From the NCBI RefSeq assembly GCF_000424305.1, contig NZ_AUJQ01000011.1:1-61416 (forward strand): a stretch of DNA of 61,416 nt, read 5' to 3'. Position numbers and translations under genes: made by a program. The stretch is from Pseudobutyrivibrio ruminis AD2017 (GTDB lineage: Bacteria > Bacillota > Clostridia > Lachnospirales > Lachnospiraceae). Shown one piece after another: positions 53,394-61,084 of the stretch (position 1 is the first letter of the stretch; every line of letters begins with the position of its first letter). The notes under the pieces are model-generated. The model was not told the DNA's origin. It made no database searches and saw only the letters and a program-made list of their open reading frames with translations.

Positions 53394-53689
53394 TACTATC
53401 TACCATTAATTATTCTGCCTAGATAGTAGCATTTTCTAGTCAGTCTACTACCTGCAAGCCATTTTTCATGACAGATAGTAGACATTCACATATTAGCTAC
53501 TACCTATATAATATTTTCGCCCACAGATAGTAGTGGCTCTAACAAAAACTACTACCCTAAGACTATTTTATTCCTACAGATAGTAACATCATTTCGAGCG
53601 ACTACTATCTATGGCTATATTTCAACTGCAGGTAGTAATGTCCTTCCATATGACTACTATCTATAGCTATTTTTTCCCCATAGATAGTA
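53394..53689. repeat. Six-unit palindromic tandem array (array B)
   Basis: TACTAYC begins at 53394, 53446, 53498, 53550, 53603 and 53655, a period of 52 bases with one of 53. Each is answered by a GATAGTA- or GGTAGTA-type arm ending 35 bases from the unit start, so the hairpin is 35 bases and the linker 17-18. Loops are T-rich; linkers differ between units. It fills the 538-base gap between the MFS gene and the AgcS terminator. The sequence is unrelated to array A, yet number and period are the same. No open frame is present. Confidence 0.92.
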
Positions 53690-53717
53690 ATATCCTAGAA
53701 CAATTATATTATATTTC

Positions 53718-53747
53718 AAAAAACTCCCAGCACGAGCTGGGAGTTTT
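53718..53747 (-). terminator. Terminator after the AgcS symporter gene
   Basis: AAACTCCCAGC and GCTGGGAGTTT form the stem around ACGA, followed by a T run on the minus strand. The stem matches that of the terminator at 55247-55270. Confidence 0.88.
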
Positions 53748-53765
53748 AGTATATACATATTGAAT

Positions 53766-55175
53766 TTATTTCCAGAAGCTTATCTCATCTTCCTTTAGTC
53801 CTACGTGACTTCCAATAAATACAGGGTTCTTGCCTTCCTTCTTTTGCTTTTCGTAGTCTTTTAAGGTCTTGTTGACTACTCCGTACAAAAGAGCGCAGCA
53901 TGGGAGGTTGATGATTGTCATAAGTCCCATGGTAATATCTGCGGCAGCCCAGGCTGTGTCCATGGAAATGATTGCTCCAAAGAAAATGACTGCTACGCAG
54001 CATAATCTGAATATTACCATGAATCTGGCGCTTGGGTTCTTCTTACCGTTGAGATAAATCAAAGCATTATCTACATAATAAAGGTTTCCAAGTAATGTAG
54101 TGAATGCAAAAAGAATCATTGCAACAGTGATAAATGCTGGGCCAAAATGACCAAACACTGTAGATATAGACTTCTGCACATAAAGGATTCCACTTACTTC
54201 TGCAGATGGTGCAACACCAGAGCTCAGACACATAAGTCCTGTTGCAGTACAAAGTAAGATTGTATCAATGTAAACGGATACTGTCTGTACTAATCCCTGC
54301 TTTACAGGATGAGTAACATTTGCTGATGCCGAAGCATTTGGAGCTGAACCTACACCTGCTTCATTTGAATACAATCCTCTTTTGATTCCGTAGATTAGGC
54401 ACGAACCTGCAACTCCACCGAAGATTGATTTAAAATCAAATGCATTCTTAAAGATTACTGCAAACATCGCTGGCACATTAGTGATGTTTACAAGAATAAC
54501 TATTATAGCAACTACCACATAGGCGGTTCCCATAAATGGGACTAGCACTTCTGTCAGCTTAATAATTCTTTTTCCACCGCTTAAGATGCAAAATCCTACA
54601 AGAGCCGCAATTATTACTCCTACAATGATTGGTGTAAGCTTTGGATCATAAAAACTATACGCCGCAAATGACGACTGCAAATTATATGAGCAAAGTAAAT
54701 TAAATCCAAATGCATAAGTAGAAATCAAAAAGATGCAAAACAACACCGATAACCATGGTGCATGAAGCGCCTTCTCTATATAGTAAGCAGGACCACCATA
54801 ACAGCTGCCATCATCTTCCTTCTGTTTATATATCTGCGCTAGTGTACTTTCTACAAAAGCACTGGCTGCGCCGATGATACACATAATCCACATCCAAAAC
54901 ATGGCACCTGGGCCACCGATGCAAATAGCAGTAGATACACCTACGATATTTCCTGTTCCAACTCGCGATGCTGTAGACACCATCAGCGCCTGAAAGGATG
55001 ATACATGAGCCTTGTCCTCTGGCTTTTCCATTACAAGCCTGCAGGCTTCTCTAAAAAGTCTAATCTGAACAAATCTGGTTCTAAATGTGAAATATAATCC
55101 TGCAACACCCATAACAATAATAAGGATTGGATAATACATCACATCATCAATCTTTGTAAGTAAATCTAATAACAT
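53766..55175 (-). CDS. Alanine or glycine:cation symporter, AgcS family
   Basis: About 469 residues with ten to eleven membrane helices. SSFQALMVSTASRVGTGNIV and IYGIKRGLYSNEAGVGSAPN then ASASANVTHPVKQGLVQ are diagnostic of the family, which imports small neutral amino acids with Na+ or H+. A Met four codons upstream is in frame, but GGAG directly precedes the Met at 55175, so I choose it. It is monocistronic, with a terminator at each side. Confidence 0.93.
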   Translation of the reverse strand: MLLDLLTKIDDVMYYPILIIVMGVAGLYFTFRTRFVQIRLFREACRLVMEKPEDKAHVSSFQALMVSTASRVGTGNIVGVSTAICIGGPGAMFWMWIMCIIGAASAFVESTLAQIYKQKEDDGSCYGGPAYYIEKALHAPWLSVLFCIFLISTYAFGFNLLCSYNLQSSFAAYSFYDPKLTPIIVGVIIAALVGFCILSGGKRIIKLTEVLVPFMGTAYVVVAIIVILVNITNVPAMFAVIFKNAFDFKSIFGGVAGSCLIYGIKRGLYSNEAGVGSAPNASASANVTHPVKQGLVQTVSVYIDTILLCTATGLMCLSSGVAPSAEVSGILYVQKSISTVFGHFGPAFITVAMILFAFTTLLGNLYYVDNALIYLNGKKNPSARFMVIFRLCCVAVIFFGAIISMDTAWAAADITMGLMTIINLPCCALLYGVVNKTLKDYEKQKKEGKNPVFIGSHVGLKEDEISFWK

Positions 55176-55246
55176 AAATAACTCCATTCTAAAAACATTC
55201 TGAGCTATTATATATGGATTTTACGATTTACGCAAATTTACCCCAA

Positions 55247-55270
55247 AACTCCCAGCCGAAGCTGGGAGTT
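55247..55270 (-). terminator. Terminator after alpha-galactosidase
   Basis: AACTCCCAGC and GCTGGGAGTT form a perfect 10-bp stem closed by TTCG on the minus strand, a very stable tetraloop, then TTTT. The gap to the gene end holds nothing else recognisable. Confidence 0.82.
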
Positions 55271-55338
55271 ATCATATTACTTGATATTTATATTTTGCTT
55301 TTATAAGTACCCCTGAAAGTGCTAAATGTTTTATGTTC

Positions 55339-57540
55339 TTACGCTTCTAACACATAGATTCGCGAAGAATGATCTCCATCACTTTCAAACCAGAATTTAT
55401 TCTTCTCGCTCATAGATATTCCAGCTTCCATTAAATAGTCACCGTACATCTTAGCAACGCCGTTGATTGTGTACTGGTAATCAGGATTAAGGCCTGCAAG
55501 CTTCACCTTTTCGATACCCATGTTAGGCACATTTTCCTTCTTGTACGTGGTAAGAATTGCCTTTTTCTTATCATCAGAAACAACCATCCAAGCTGCAATA
55601 TTATGGTCAAATGGAGACTGCAATCTGTAGATTGTGCCATACTGGAAAAGCTCACGGTTCTCCTTCATAAACTCAATCTGCTTCTTTACCTCTTCAAAAT
55701 CTTCATCACTGATTTCATTTAAATCTAATTCGTAGCCAAAGGTTCCAAAGTAAGCGATGTTGGCTCTGTCATTAATCTTCATGCTTCTGCCTGTCTGAAG
55801 ATTTGGAGAAGCTGATACGTGAGAGCCCATTGATGCGATCGGATAACCGAAGCTAGTGCCATACTGAATCTTTACACGCTCGTAGCCATCTGTATCATCT
55901 GATGTCCAAGCCTGAGGTGCATAGTAAAGCATTCCTGCGTCAAATCTAGCTCCACCGCTGGCACATGATTCAAACAGGATGTCAGGGAATGCTTCCTTTA
56001 ATCTTTCGTAAAGGCTGTATACCCCTAAGATATATTTGTGATAAATTGTTCCCTGCTCCTTAGCATCATGATTTTGACTAAAGCATTCTGTGATAGAGCG
56101 GTTCATATCCCATTTGATATAATCGATACTTGCTGTAGATATCACCTTGTAAAGCTGCTCGTAAAGATTGTCAACAACCTCTGGCTTTGAATAATCAAGC
56201 ACCATCTGGTGACGGCCTAAGGTTCTCTTTCTATTTGGAGCAGCCAGTACCCAATCAGGATGTGCTCTGTACATATCGGAATCCTCGTTTGTCATTTCTG
56301 GCTCAATCCAAAGGCCAAACTTAAGACCCATGTCATTAATCTTCTTAGACAATCCTGTGATTCCCTCTGGAAGCTTGTCAGTATTTACTACCCAGTCTCC
56401 AAGTCCTGCATGGTCGTCATTTCTTGCTCCAAACCAACCATCATCAAGAACAAAAAGCTCTACTCCAGCCTCCTTGCCCTTCTTTGCAATCTTAAGGATT
56501 TTCTCTTCTGTGAAATCCATCTCTGTTGCTTCCCAGTTGTTTAGAAGGATTGGTCTTGGCTTGTTTTTATAGCAGCTTCTAACCAGGTTGTTGTTCATCA
56601 GCTTGTGAAGATTCTGGCTTAAATCATTTAATCCATCCTGAGTGTAGGTGATGATAACCTCTGGTGTATCAAAGTACTCCTGTGGAGCCAATGGCCAGCT
56701 AAACCACTTTGGGTTTATGCCCATGTTGAATCTAAGCTTTCCGAAGGTATCTGCCTGAGTCATGACAGTGAAATTGCCGCTATACACAAGGCTGAAGCCC
56801 ATAGCCTCGCCCTTAAATTCATCGGTATTCTTGCGCTTCATTATTACAAATGGATTGTAGTTTGCACTTGAATGACCTCGCATGCTTTCTACTGATGCGA
56901 TGCCATGGGATACGTCGCGTGTGATAGGTGTTCTTTCTCTACCCCAGGCTCCTTCAAAATGCATAAGCTCATAATTGATATCAGGAATATCAAGATTGCA
57001 GCTTAAGGCTTTTTCTATCTTAAATTCTTCTACTCCTACATTTTTGATTCTGGTATGACGGCAGACTACAGGGTAATCTTTCCAAATGGTGTAATACAAT
57101 GTAGCTTCTATTCCAGCCACTTCATCCCTGCAGATGATTTCAAGAGTCTTTGCTTCATCATCAGTATTTGTATATGTAGCAGGAAGTCCTGGTATAGTCT
57201 CCTTGCTATCGTAAATACGATATCCGCTAAAGATTAGATTTGTTACTCTAGAGCCATTAGCCTGAAGAATCTCGTAAGCAGGATCTCTAAAATCTCCATT
57301 ACCGAAAGCTGGATATTCTAAAAGAGCCAGCTCCTTAGTGTAGTTTTCCTCTTCCTTAACGTTACAGCACAAAGGACGTAATCCTGCAGACTGGTAGTCA
57401 AGCACCACCTGGTTTTCATTTATTCTTTTTCCGAAGTACAGCTGGCCGATTTCGTCGTCTAGGCATATTCCAATTACGTAGCTAATCTTTGAATTAAAAA
57501 GATGAAATTGTTTTTCCTTCTCATTAAACTTTATATCCAT
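55339..57540 (-). CDS. Alpha-galactosidase, GH36
   Basis: A 733-residue cytoplasmic enzyme that removes alpha-galactosyl residues from raffinose-type sugars or galactomannan oligomers. The beta-sandwich N-terminus is followed by the barrel with LFVLDDGWFGARNDDHAGLG, the nucleophile Asp in IDYIKWDMNRSITE, and the acid/base Asp in FESCASGGARFDAGMLYYAP. The length matches GH36 subgroup I. No transporter lies beside it. Its promoter region is shared with the divergent AraC-type regulator, which probably activates it in response to sugar. Confidence 0.95.
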   Translation of the reverse strand: MDIKFNEKEKQFHLFNSKISYVIGICLDDEIGQLYFGKRINENQVVLDYQSAGLRPLCCNVKEEENYTKELALLEYPAFGNGDFRDPAYEILQANGSRVTNLIFSGYRIYDSKETIPGLPATYTNTDDEAKTLEIICRDEVAGIEATLYYTIWKDYPVVCRHTRIKNVGVEEFKIEKALSCNLDIPDINYELMHFEGAWGRERTPITRDVSHGIASVESMRGHSSANYNPFVIMKRKNTDEFKGEAMGFSLVYSGNFTVMTQADTFGKLRFNMGINPKWFSWPLAPQEYFDTPEVIITYTQDGLNDLSQNLHKLMNNNLVRSCYKNKPRPILLNNWEATEMDFTEEKILKIAKKGKEAGVELFVLDDGWFGARNDDHAGLGDWVVNTDKLPEGITGLSKKINDMGLKFGLWIEPEMTNEDSDMYRAHPDWVLAAPNRKRTLGRHQMVLDYSKPEVVDNLYEQLYKVISTASIDYIKWDMNRSITECFSQNHDAKEQGTIYHKYILGVYSLYERLKEAFPDILFESCASGGARFDAGMLYYAPQAWTSDDTDGYERVKIQYGTSFGYPIASMGSHVSASPNLQTGRSMKINDRANIAYFGTFGYELDLNEISDEDFEEVKKQIEFMKENRELFQYGTIYRLQSPFDHNIAAWMVVSDDKKKAILTTYKKENVPNMGIEKVKLAGLNPDYQYTINGVAKMYGDYLMEAGISMSEKNKFWFESDGDHSSRIYVLEA

Positions 57541-57575
57541 TTTGTCTCCTCGCTTCTTTCATTTTTGCTATAATC

Positions 57576-57581
57576 ATTATA
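57576..57581 (-). promoter_or_regulatory. -10 box of the alpha-galactosidase promoter
   Basis: TATAAT on the minus strand, 35 bases before the gene. The -35 region is poor and overlaps an inverted repeat, as expected for an activator-dependent promoter. Confidence 0.55.
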
Positions 57582-57583
57582 TT

Positions 57584-57608
57584 GACATCGCTATTTTATG
57601 TTGATGTC
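57584..57608. promoter_or_regulatory. Inverted repeat in the divergent promoter, possible AraC site
   Basis: GACATC and GATGTC are 13 bases apart and cover the -35 area of the alpha-galactosidase promoter. The related GTCAC/GTGAC repeat lies 16 bases further. Confidence 0.5.
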
Positions 57609-57624
57609 GTAATTTTATATTTTC

Positions 57625-57641
57625 ATGTCACTTTGTGACAT
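57625..57641. promoter_or_regulatory. Inverted repeat before the AraC-type gene, possible operator
   Basis: ATGTCAC and GTGACAT are perfect 7-bp arms around TTT, 14 bases ahead of the regulator ATG and next to its ribosome-binding site. Binding here could block the regulator's own expression. Confidence 0.6.
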
Positions 57642-57655
57642 TGTAGGAGAATGTT

Positions 57656-58489
57656 ATGAATGTAAATGGGGTAGATAAGGTAAAGTTCGTTGATATGACC
57701 AGTTCAAATGATTTCTATTTGTTTGAAGTAGGCTGGTATAAATGCGAACCATCCTACAGCTATGGTCCGATTATTAGAACTAGAACGATTTTCCACTATG
57801 TAATATCTGGAAAAGGGTATCTTATATTAGATGGAAAAAGATATGATATTCATGCTAACCAGGGATTTCTGATTCCTGCCAAATCTATGGCTTTCTATGA
57901 AGCAGATAAGGATGACCCTTGGTCATATGCTTGGATTCATGTGGACGGTCCTAGAAGCACCGAGCTTTTTGCCAGCGCAGGTATTACCGCAGAAAATCCT
58001 GTATTTACCCCAGATGGGGATGCCAGTGAGATTGAAGTATTCATTTCTGATATTTATGATAACTCTGACAAGGAATGTTACTGCTACAGTAAGGTTTATG
58101 AATTCTTCAATTGCTTAAATACCAAATCTGTTAATAAACAACCAGAAATAGAGATTGACCCAAGACTTAATTATGTTAAAAGTGCAATTAGATATATTCA
58201 GCTGAAATATTCAGAGCCTATTAATGTAGAAGATATTGCAAGGGCCTGTGGGCTGAACCGCAGTTACCTTACGCGCGTTTTCAAGCACGCCACGGGGTAC
58301 ACCCCGCAGCTATATCTTGCCACCTACAGAATAAAAAAAGCCTCGGAATTGTTATGTAACACATCAGAATCCATCAATAATATTGCTATTATGGTTGGAT
58401 ACTGCGATGCATTTACATTTTCCAAGGCCTTTAAAAGATATAAAGATATGTCACCAAGTGAATATAGAAAGCAGCATGGTTCTGTTTAG
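57656..58489 (+). CDS. AraC-family transcriptional regulator of alpha-galactosidase
   Basis: A 277-residue regulator with an N-terminal cupin-like sugar-binding domain (about 15-150, HYVISGKGYLILDGKRYDIH and IPAKSMAFYEADKDDPWSYA) and a C-terminal pair of helix-turn-helix motifs (about 180-275): NVEDIARACGLNRSYLTRVF and SINNIAIMVGYCDAFTFSKA. This layout is that of MsmR/RafR-like activators. It is divergent from the GH36 gene with 115 bases between them, so its target is almost certainly that gene and itself. TAGGAG precedes the ATG. Confidence 0.93.
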   Translation: MNVNGVDKVKFVDMTSSNDFYLFEVGWYKCEPSYSYGPIIRTRTIFHYVISGKGYLILDGKRYDIHANQGFLIPAKSMAFYEADKDDPWSYAWIHVDGPRSTELFASAGITAENPVFTPDGDASEIEVFISDIYDNSDKECYCYSKVYEFFNCLNTKSVNKQPEIEIDPRLNYVKSAIRYIQLKYSEPINVEDIARACGLNRSYLTRVFKHATGYTPQLYLATYRIKKASELLCNTSESINNIAIMVGYCDAFTFSKAFKRYKDMSPSEYRKQHGSV

Positions 58490-58497
58490 TAATTAAC

Positions 58498-58599
58498 AAA
58501 AAACCTCTAGTTACACTAACAAGCATTATGAATTCTACGCTTCGCATGGAAAGCTACGCTTAAGAATTATAATAGCTTGTTAGCTACTAGAGGTTTTAC
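58498..58599. terminator. Large bidirectional hairpin between convergent genes
   Basis: AAAACCTCTAGT (58500-58511) pairs with ACTAGAGGTTTT (58586-58597), then CTAACAAGC with GCTTGTTAG, then GAATTCT with AGAATT. The stem is about 45 bases per arm with short bulges. It ends both the AraC-type gene and the amino acid permease gene. The size is unusual for a terminator and resembles a small inverted-repeat element. Confidence 0.78.
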
Positions 58600-58609
58600 T
58601 ATAATCTCA

Positions 58610-58623
58610 CGATATTAATATCG
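58610..58623. repeat. 14-bp palindrome next to the permease stop
   Basis: CGATATTAATATCG is self-complementary and directly follows the permease stop on the minus strand. Confidence 0.6.
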
Positions 58624-58624
58624 T

Positions 58625-60043
58625 TTACTTACCTGCCTGCTCTCTCTTAGCAATCATAGGTAAGATTACGCCAAGTGCTGCAAGTACGATTGGTGTAAGG
58701 ATGTTAAGGAATGTGTTGAACATATCGCCCTCTACATACATACCAAGTAAGCAGCTAGCTGCTGTTACGAAGAAGCACCAGCAACCTGCGAAGATTGCTA
58801 CAGCCTGATTCTTAACGAACTTGTACTCAGGATTGAACTTCTCACCAGCCTTACGAAGCATGATGTATGCGAAGAATACCCAAAGGTAACGAAGTGGCAT
58901 ACATACTGAGTTAAGCTTTGTAAGCTGCTTAAGAACTACTGCTGCACCAGGAACGAATGACTGGATAAGGATGATTGCACCTGAAAGAACTGCTACCATC
59001 TTGATACCATTTACATAAGCGCCTGCATCGTTCTTCTTAAGAAGCTTAGAAGGGATGAACTCTCTAGCATCCTCGTTGTCAAGAAGCATACGAAGTGGTG
59101 CATCGATTGAAATAACAAGTGTTGAAAGCTGTCCAATTGCATTGCAAAGTGCATAGATAATCATTATAGCGTTACCAACATGATAGTACTCACCAAGTTT
59201 CTGGAAAGCCCAGTAAGAACCGTTTGAGTTGTATGCATCGAAGTTAGCATTAACATCAGCTGGGTCAAACATCATACCCATAGCGATTGTACCAAGGATA
59301 GCACATACCATAACCATAACAGCAAGTGTGATCATTGCCTTGGGGAAGCCCTTTGATGGGTTCTCTACCTTGTTAACGTATGGAGAAATCTTCTCACATC
59401 CACCTACTGCGAATACAAGGATAGAAAGTGATGTAAAGTACTTAACATTGAATGATGGAATAAGTGTCTGTCTTGTAAATTCCATTGAAACATAATCTGC
59501 ATGTGGGTTGATTGCAGGTGCTGCAAACATCATAAGGATGTAAAGAATAGACATTACAAACATAGATGTACCAGCGATAGTTGCAAGCTTCTTAAGTGGG
59601 TTAAGACCACGTGAAGCAACATAGCAGAATACAAGTAAAATAGCGAATGTTACAAGCTGAACCGCAAGTGTTGGGAAGCTATCGTATGTTTCACCATTTC
59701 TGAAAACTGCCCAGCTAAGAGCCTTTAAGCCACCTGAAGACTTAGAAGCAATGTAAGTGATATGGCAAGCCCAGTATGTCCATCCGGCATAGTAAGCTGC
59801 CTTTGCTCCTGTAGTTCCGAAAATCCATGAGCTGACACCGCCACCTGATGTCTTGAATGCAGAACCTAACTCACCTACCATAAGTGCATATGGTACGAAG
59901 TAAAGAGCAAACATGAGAATCCAGCTGAAAATACTCTGGATACCATTGAAGTAAATAAATCCATTTAATACATTTCCGAATCCCCATACTGTCGAAAATG
60001 CCATAAATGCAAGTGTGGACCATTTGATACGTTTAGAATCCAT
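58625..60043 (-). CDS. Amino acid permease, APC superfamily
   Basis: A 472-residue protein with about twelve membrane helices. TLAFMAFSTVWGFGNVLNGF and GELGSAFKTSGGGVSSWIFG are the typical helix 1-2 substrate-binding segments of APC transporters. FAVGGCEKISPYVNKVENPS resembles the helix 6-7 region. It is closest, from memory, to the glutamate:GABA antiporter-like group, but the substrate cannot be read. It has its own promoter and a structured leader. Confidence 0.88.
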   Translation of the reverse strand: MDSKRIKWSTLAFMAFSTVWGFGNVLNGFIYFNGIQSIFSWILMFALYFVPYALMVGELGSAFKTSGGGVSSWIFGTTGAKAAYYAGWTYWACHITYIASKSSGGLKALSWAVFRNGETYDSFPTLAVQLVTFAILLVFCYVASRGLNPLKKLATIAGTSMFVMSILYILMMFAAPAINPHADYVSMEFTRQTLIPSFNVKYFTSLSILVFAVGGCEKISPYVNKVENPSKGFPKAMITLAVMVMVCAILGTIAMGMMFDPADVNANFDAYNSNGSYWAFQKLGEYYHVGNAIMIIYALCNAIGQLSTLVISIDAPLRMLLDNEDAREFIPSKLLKKNDAGAYVNGIKMVAVLSGAIILIQSFVPGAAVVLKQLTKLNSVCMPLRYLWVFFAYIMLRKAGEKFNPEYKFVKNQAVAIFAGCWCFFVTAASCLLGMYVEGDMFNTFLNILTPIVLAALGVILPMIAKREQAGK

Positions 60044-60083
60044 TTAATTATCCTCCCTCTATTTATCGTATCAGTCTCTTTTT

Positions 60084-60136
60084 TGTAGGCATAACCTACA
60101 GGACTTTAGCACTGTAAACTTTTACACCGTACAGTG
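60084..60136 (-). promoter_or_regulatory. Two-hairpin leader of the amino acid permease gene
   Basis: Two inverted repeats lie between the -10 box and the gene: CACTGTA/TACAGTG (60110-60116 with 60130-60136) and TGTAGG/CCTACA (60084-60089 with 60095-60100), the latter followed on the minus strand by six A. This does not match a riboswitch that I know. Confidence 0.45.
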
Positions 60137-60145
60137 ACGAAGGCT

Positions 60146-60151
60146 ATTATA
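60146..60151 (-). promoter_or_regulatory. -10 box of the amino acid permease promoter
   Basis: TATAAT on the minus strand, about 100 bases before the gene. The -35 region is weak (TTTAAC at 17 bases). The rest of the 259-base gap to the PHP gene is AT-rich with no other structure seen. Confidence 0.5.
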
Positions 60152-60272
60152 CTACATTTTCTTCAAAAGTTAAATCGAAAATAAAATATTCTGAACATTA
60201 AATATTTTTTCTGTCTGTTGTCTTTTTTTATCCACTTTTCTCTGAGCAAATGCAAACTTTTCATTATTGTGC

Positions 60273-60278
60273 TATTAT
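60273..60278 (+). promoter_or_regulatory. Possible -10 box of the PHP phosphatase gene
   Basis: TATTAT lies 25 bases before the ATG, with TGCAAA 16 bases upstream as a weak -35 candidate. Confidence 0.35.
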
Positions 60279-60302
60279 TTAGGATATTTGGAGGATTTCA
60301 TA

Positions 60303-61073
60303 ATGTTAGCTAATTACCATTCACACACAGTTAGGTGTAATCACGCCAGCGGTACAGAACGTGAGTATATTGAAGCTGCTATCGCCGCAGGCTTCAAAAT
60401 CTACGGTGTTTCAGACCATGTACCTCAGCCATATCCTGATGAATACGAATCCCATATCCGTATGAAAATGTCTGAAGTGGAAAATTATACCCAGACTTTA
60501 CAAAAGTTAAAGGAAGAATATAAAAATGACATTCAGATTTTGATTGGATATGAAGTGGAATATACACACAAATATTTTGACAAGCTTCTTAAGCATCTGC
60601 GCCAGTTCCCTGTGGACTACATCATTCAGGGACAGCATTTTGCACCAGATGAAATCACAGGATTCTATTCTGGAGCCATGACAGAGGATGAGCAAAACCT
60701 TATAGACTACGCAGCCCTTACTATCGAAGGAATGCAGACCGGACACTTTTCATATTTGGCACATCCTGATTTGATTAATTACGTTGGTGACGATAATGTA
60801 TTCCAAATGCACATGCGTCCAGTAATTCAAACTGCCATCGATATGAACATTCCACTGGAAGTAAATATGTTAGGCTTTGCCACAGGCCGAAACTATCCTT
60901 GCGACAGATTCTTTAGCTTGGCTTCCCAGATGGGGGCCAAATTCGTAATCGGCTGTGACGCCCACGCTCCAAGAGATGTAATGCAGCCTGAAAGCCTACC
61001 TGGATTTGTAGACTTCCTCAAGAGAAACAATATTGAATATGGCGATAACGTAATAGAGCTAAGACCTGTATAG
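60303..61073 (+). CDS. PHP-domain histidinol-phosphatase-like protein
   Basis: A 256-residue cytoplasmic metal-dependent phosphatase of the HisJ/HisK type. NYHSHTVRCNHASG at the N-terminus supplies the first metal ligands, VSDHVPQPYPDEY the next, IGYEVEYTHKYFD and HFSYLAHPDLINY further His and Glu, and FVIGCDAHAPRDV the last Asp-x-His. An in-frame Met lies 12 codons upstream, but TTGGAGG directly precedes the Met at 60303. No other his genes are near, so the real substrate may differ. Its last codons form part of the terminator stem. Confidence 0.88.
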   Translation: MLANYHSHTVRCNHASGTEREYIEAAIAAGFKIYGVSDHVPQPYPDEYESHIRMKMSEVENYTQTLQKLKEEYKNDIQILIGYEVEYTHKYFDKLLKHLRQFPVDYIIQGQHFAPDEITGFYSGAMTEDEQNLIDYAALTIEGMQTGHFSYLAHPDLINYVGDDNVFQMHMRPVIQTAIDMNIPLEVNMLGFATGRNYPCDRFFSLASQMGAKFVIGCDAHAPRDVMQPESLPGFVDFLKRNNIEYGDNVIELRPV

Positions 61074-61084
61074 GCCTTAGCTCT
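61055..61084 (+). terminator. Terminator stem of the PHP gene, cut off by the IS
   Basis: AGAGCTAAG (61055-61063) and CTTAGCTCT (61076-61084) form the stem with inner CC/GG pairing; the stop codon lies inside the loop side. The IS begins at 61085, where the T run should be. The first hairpin of the IS (61102-61121) is followed by TTTTCTTTTT and can replace it. Confidence 0.78.

Noticed and set aside
53394-53689. Array B as a CRISPR array
   Set aside because: The conserved arms are only 7-10 bases, are split within each unit, and no cas gene or leader is present.
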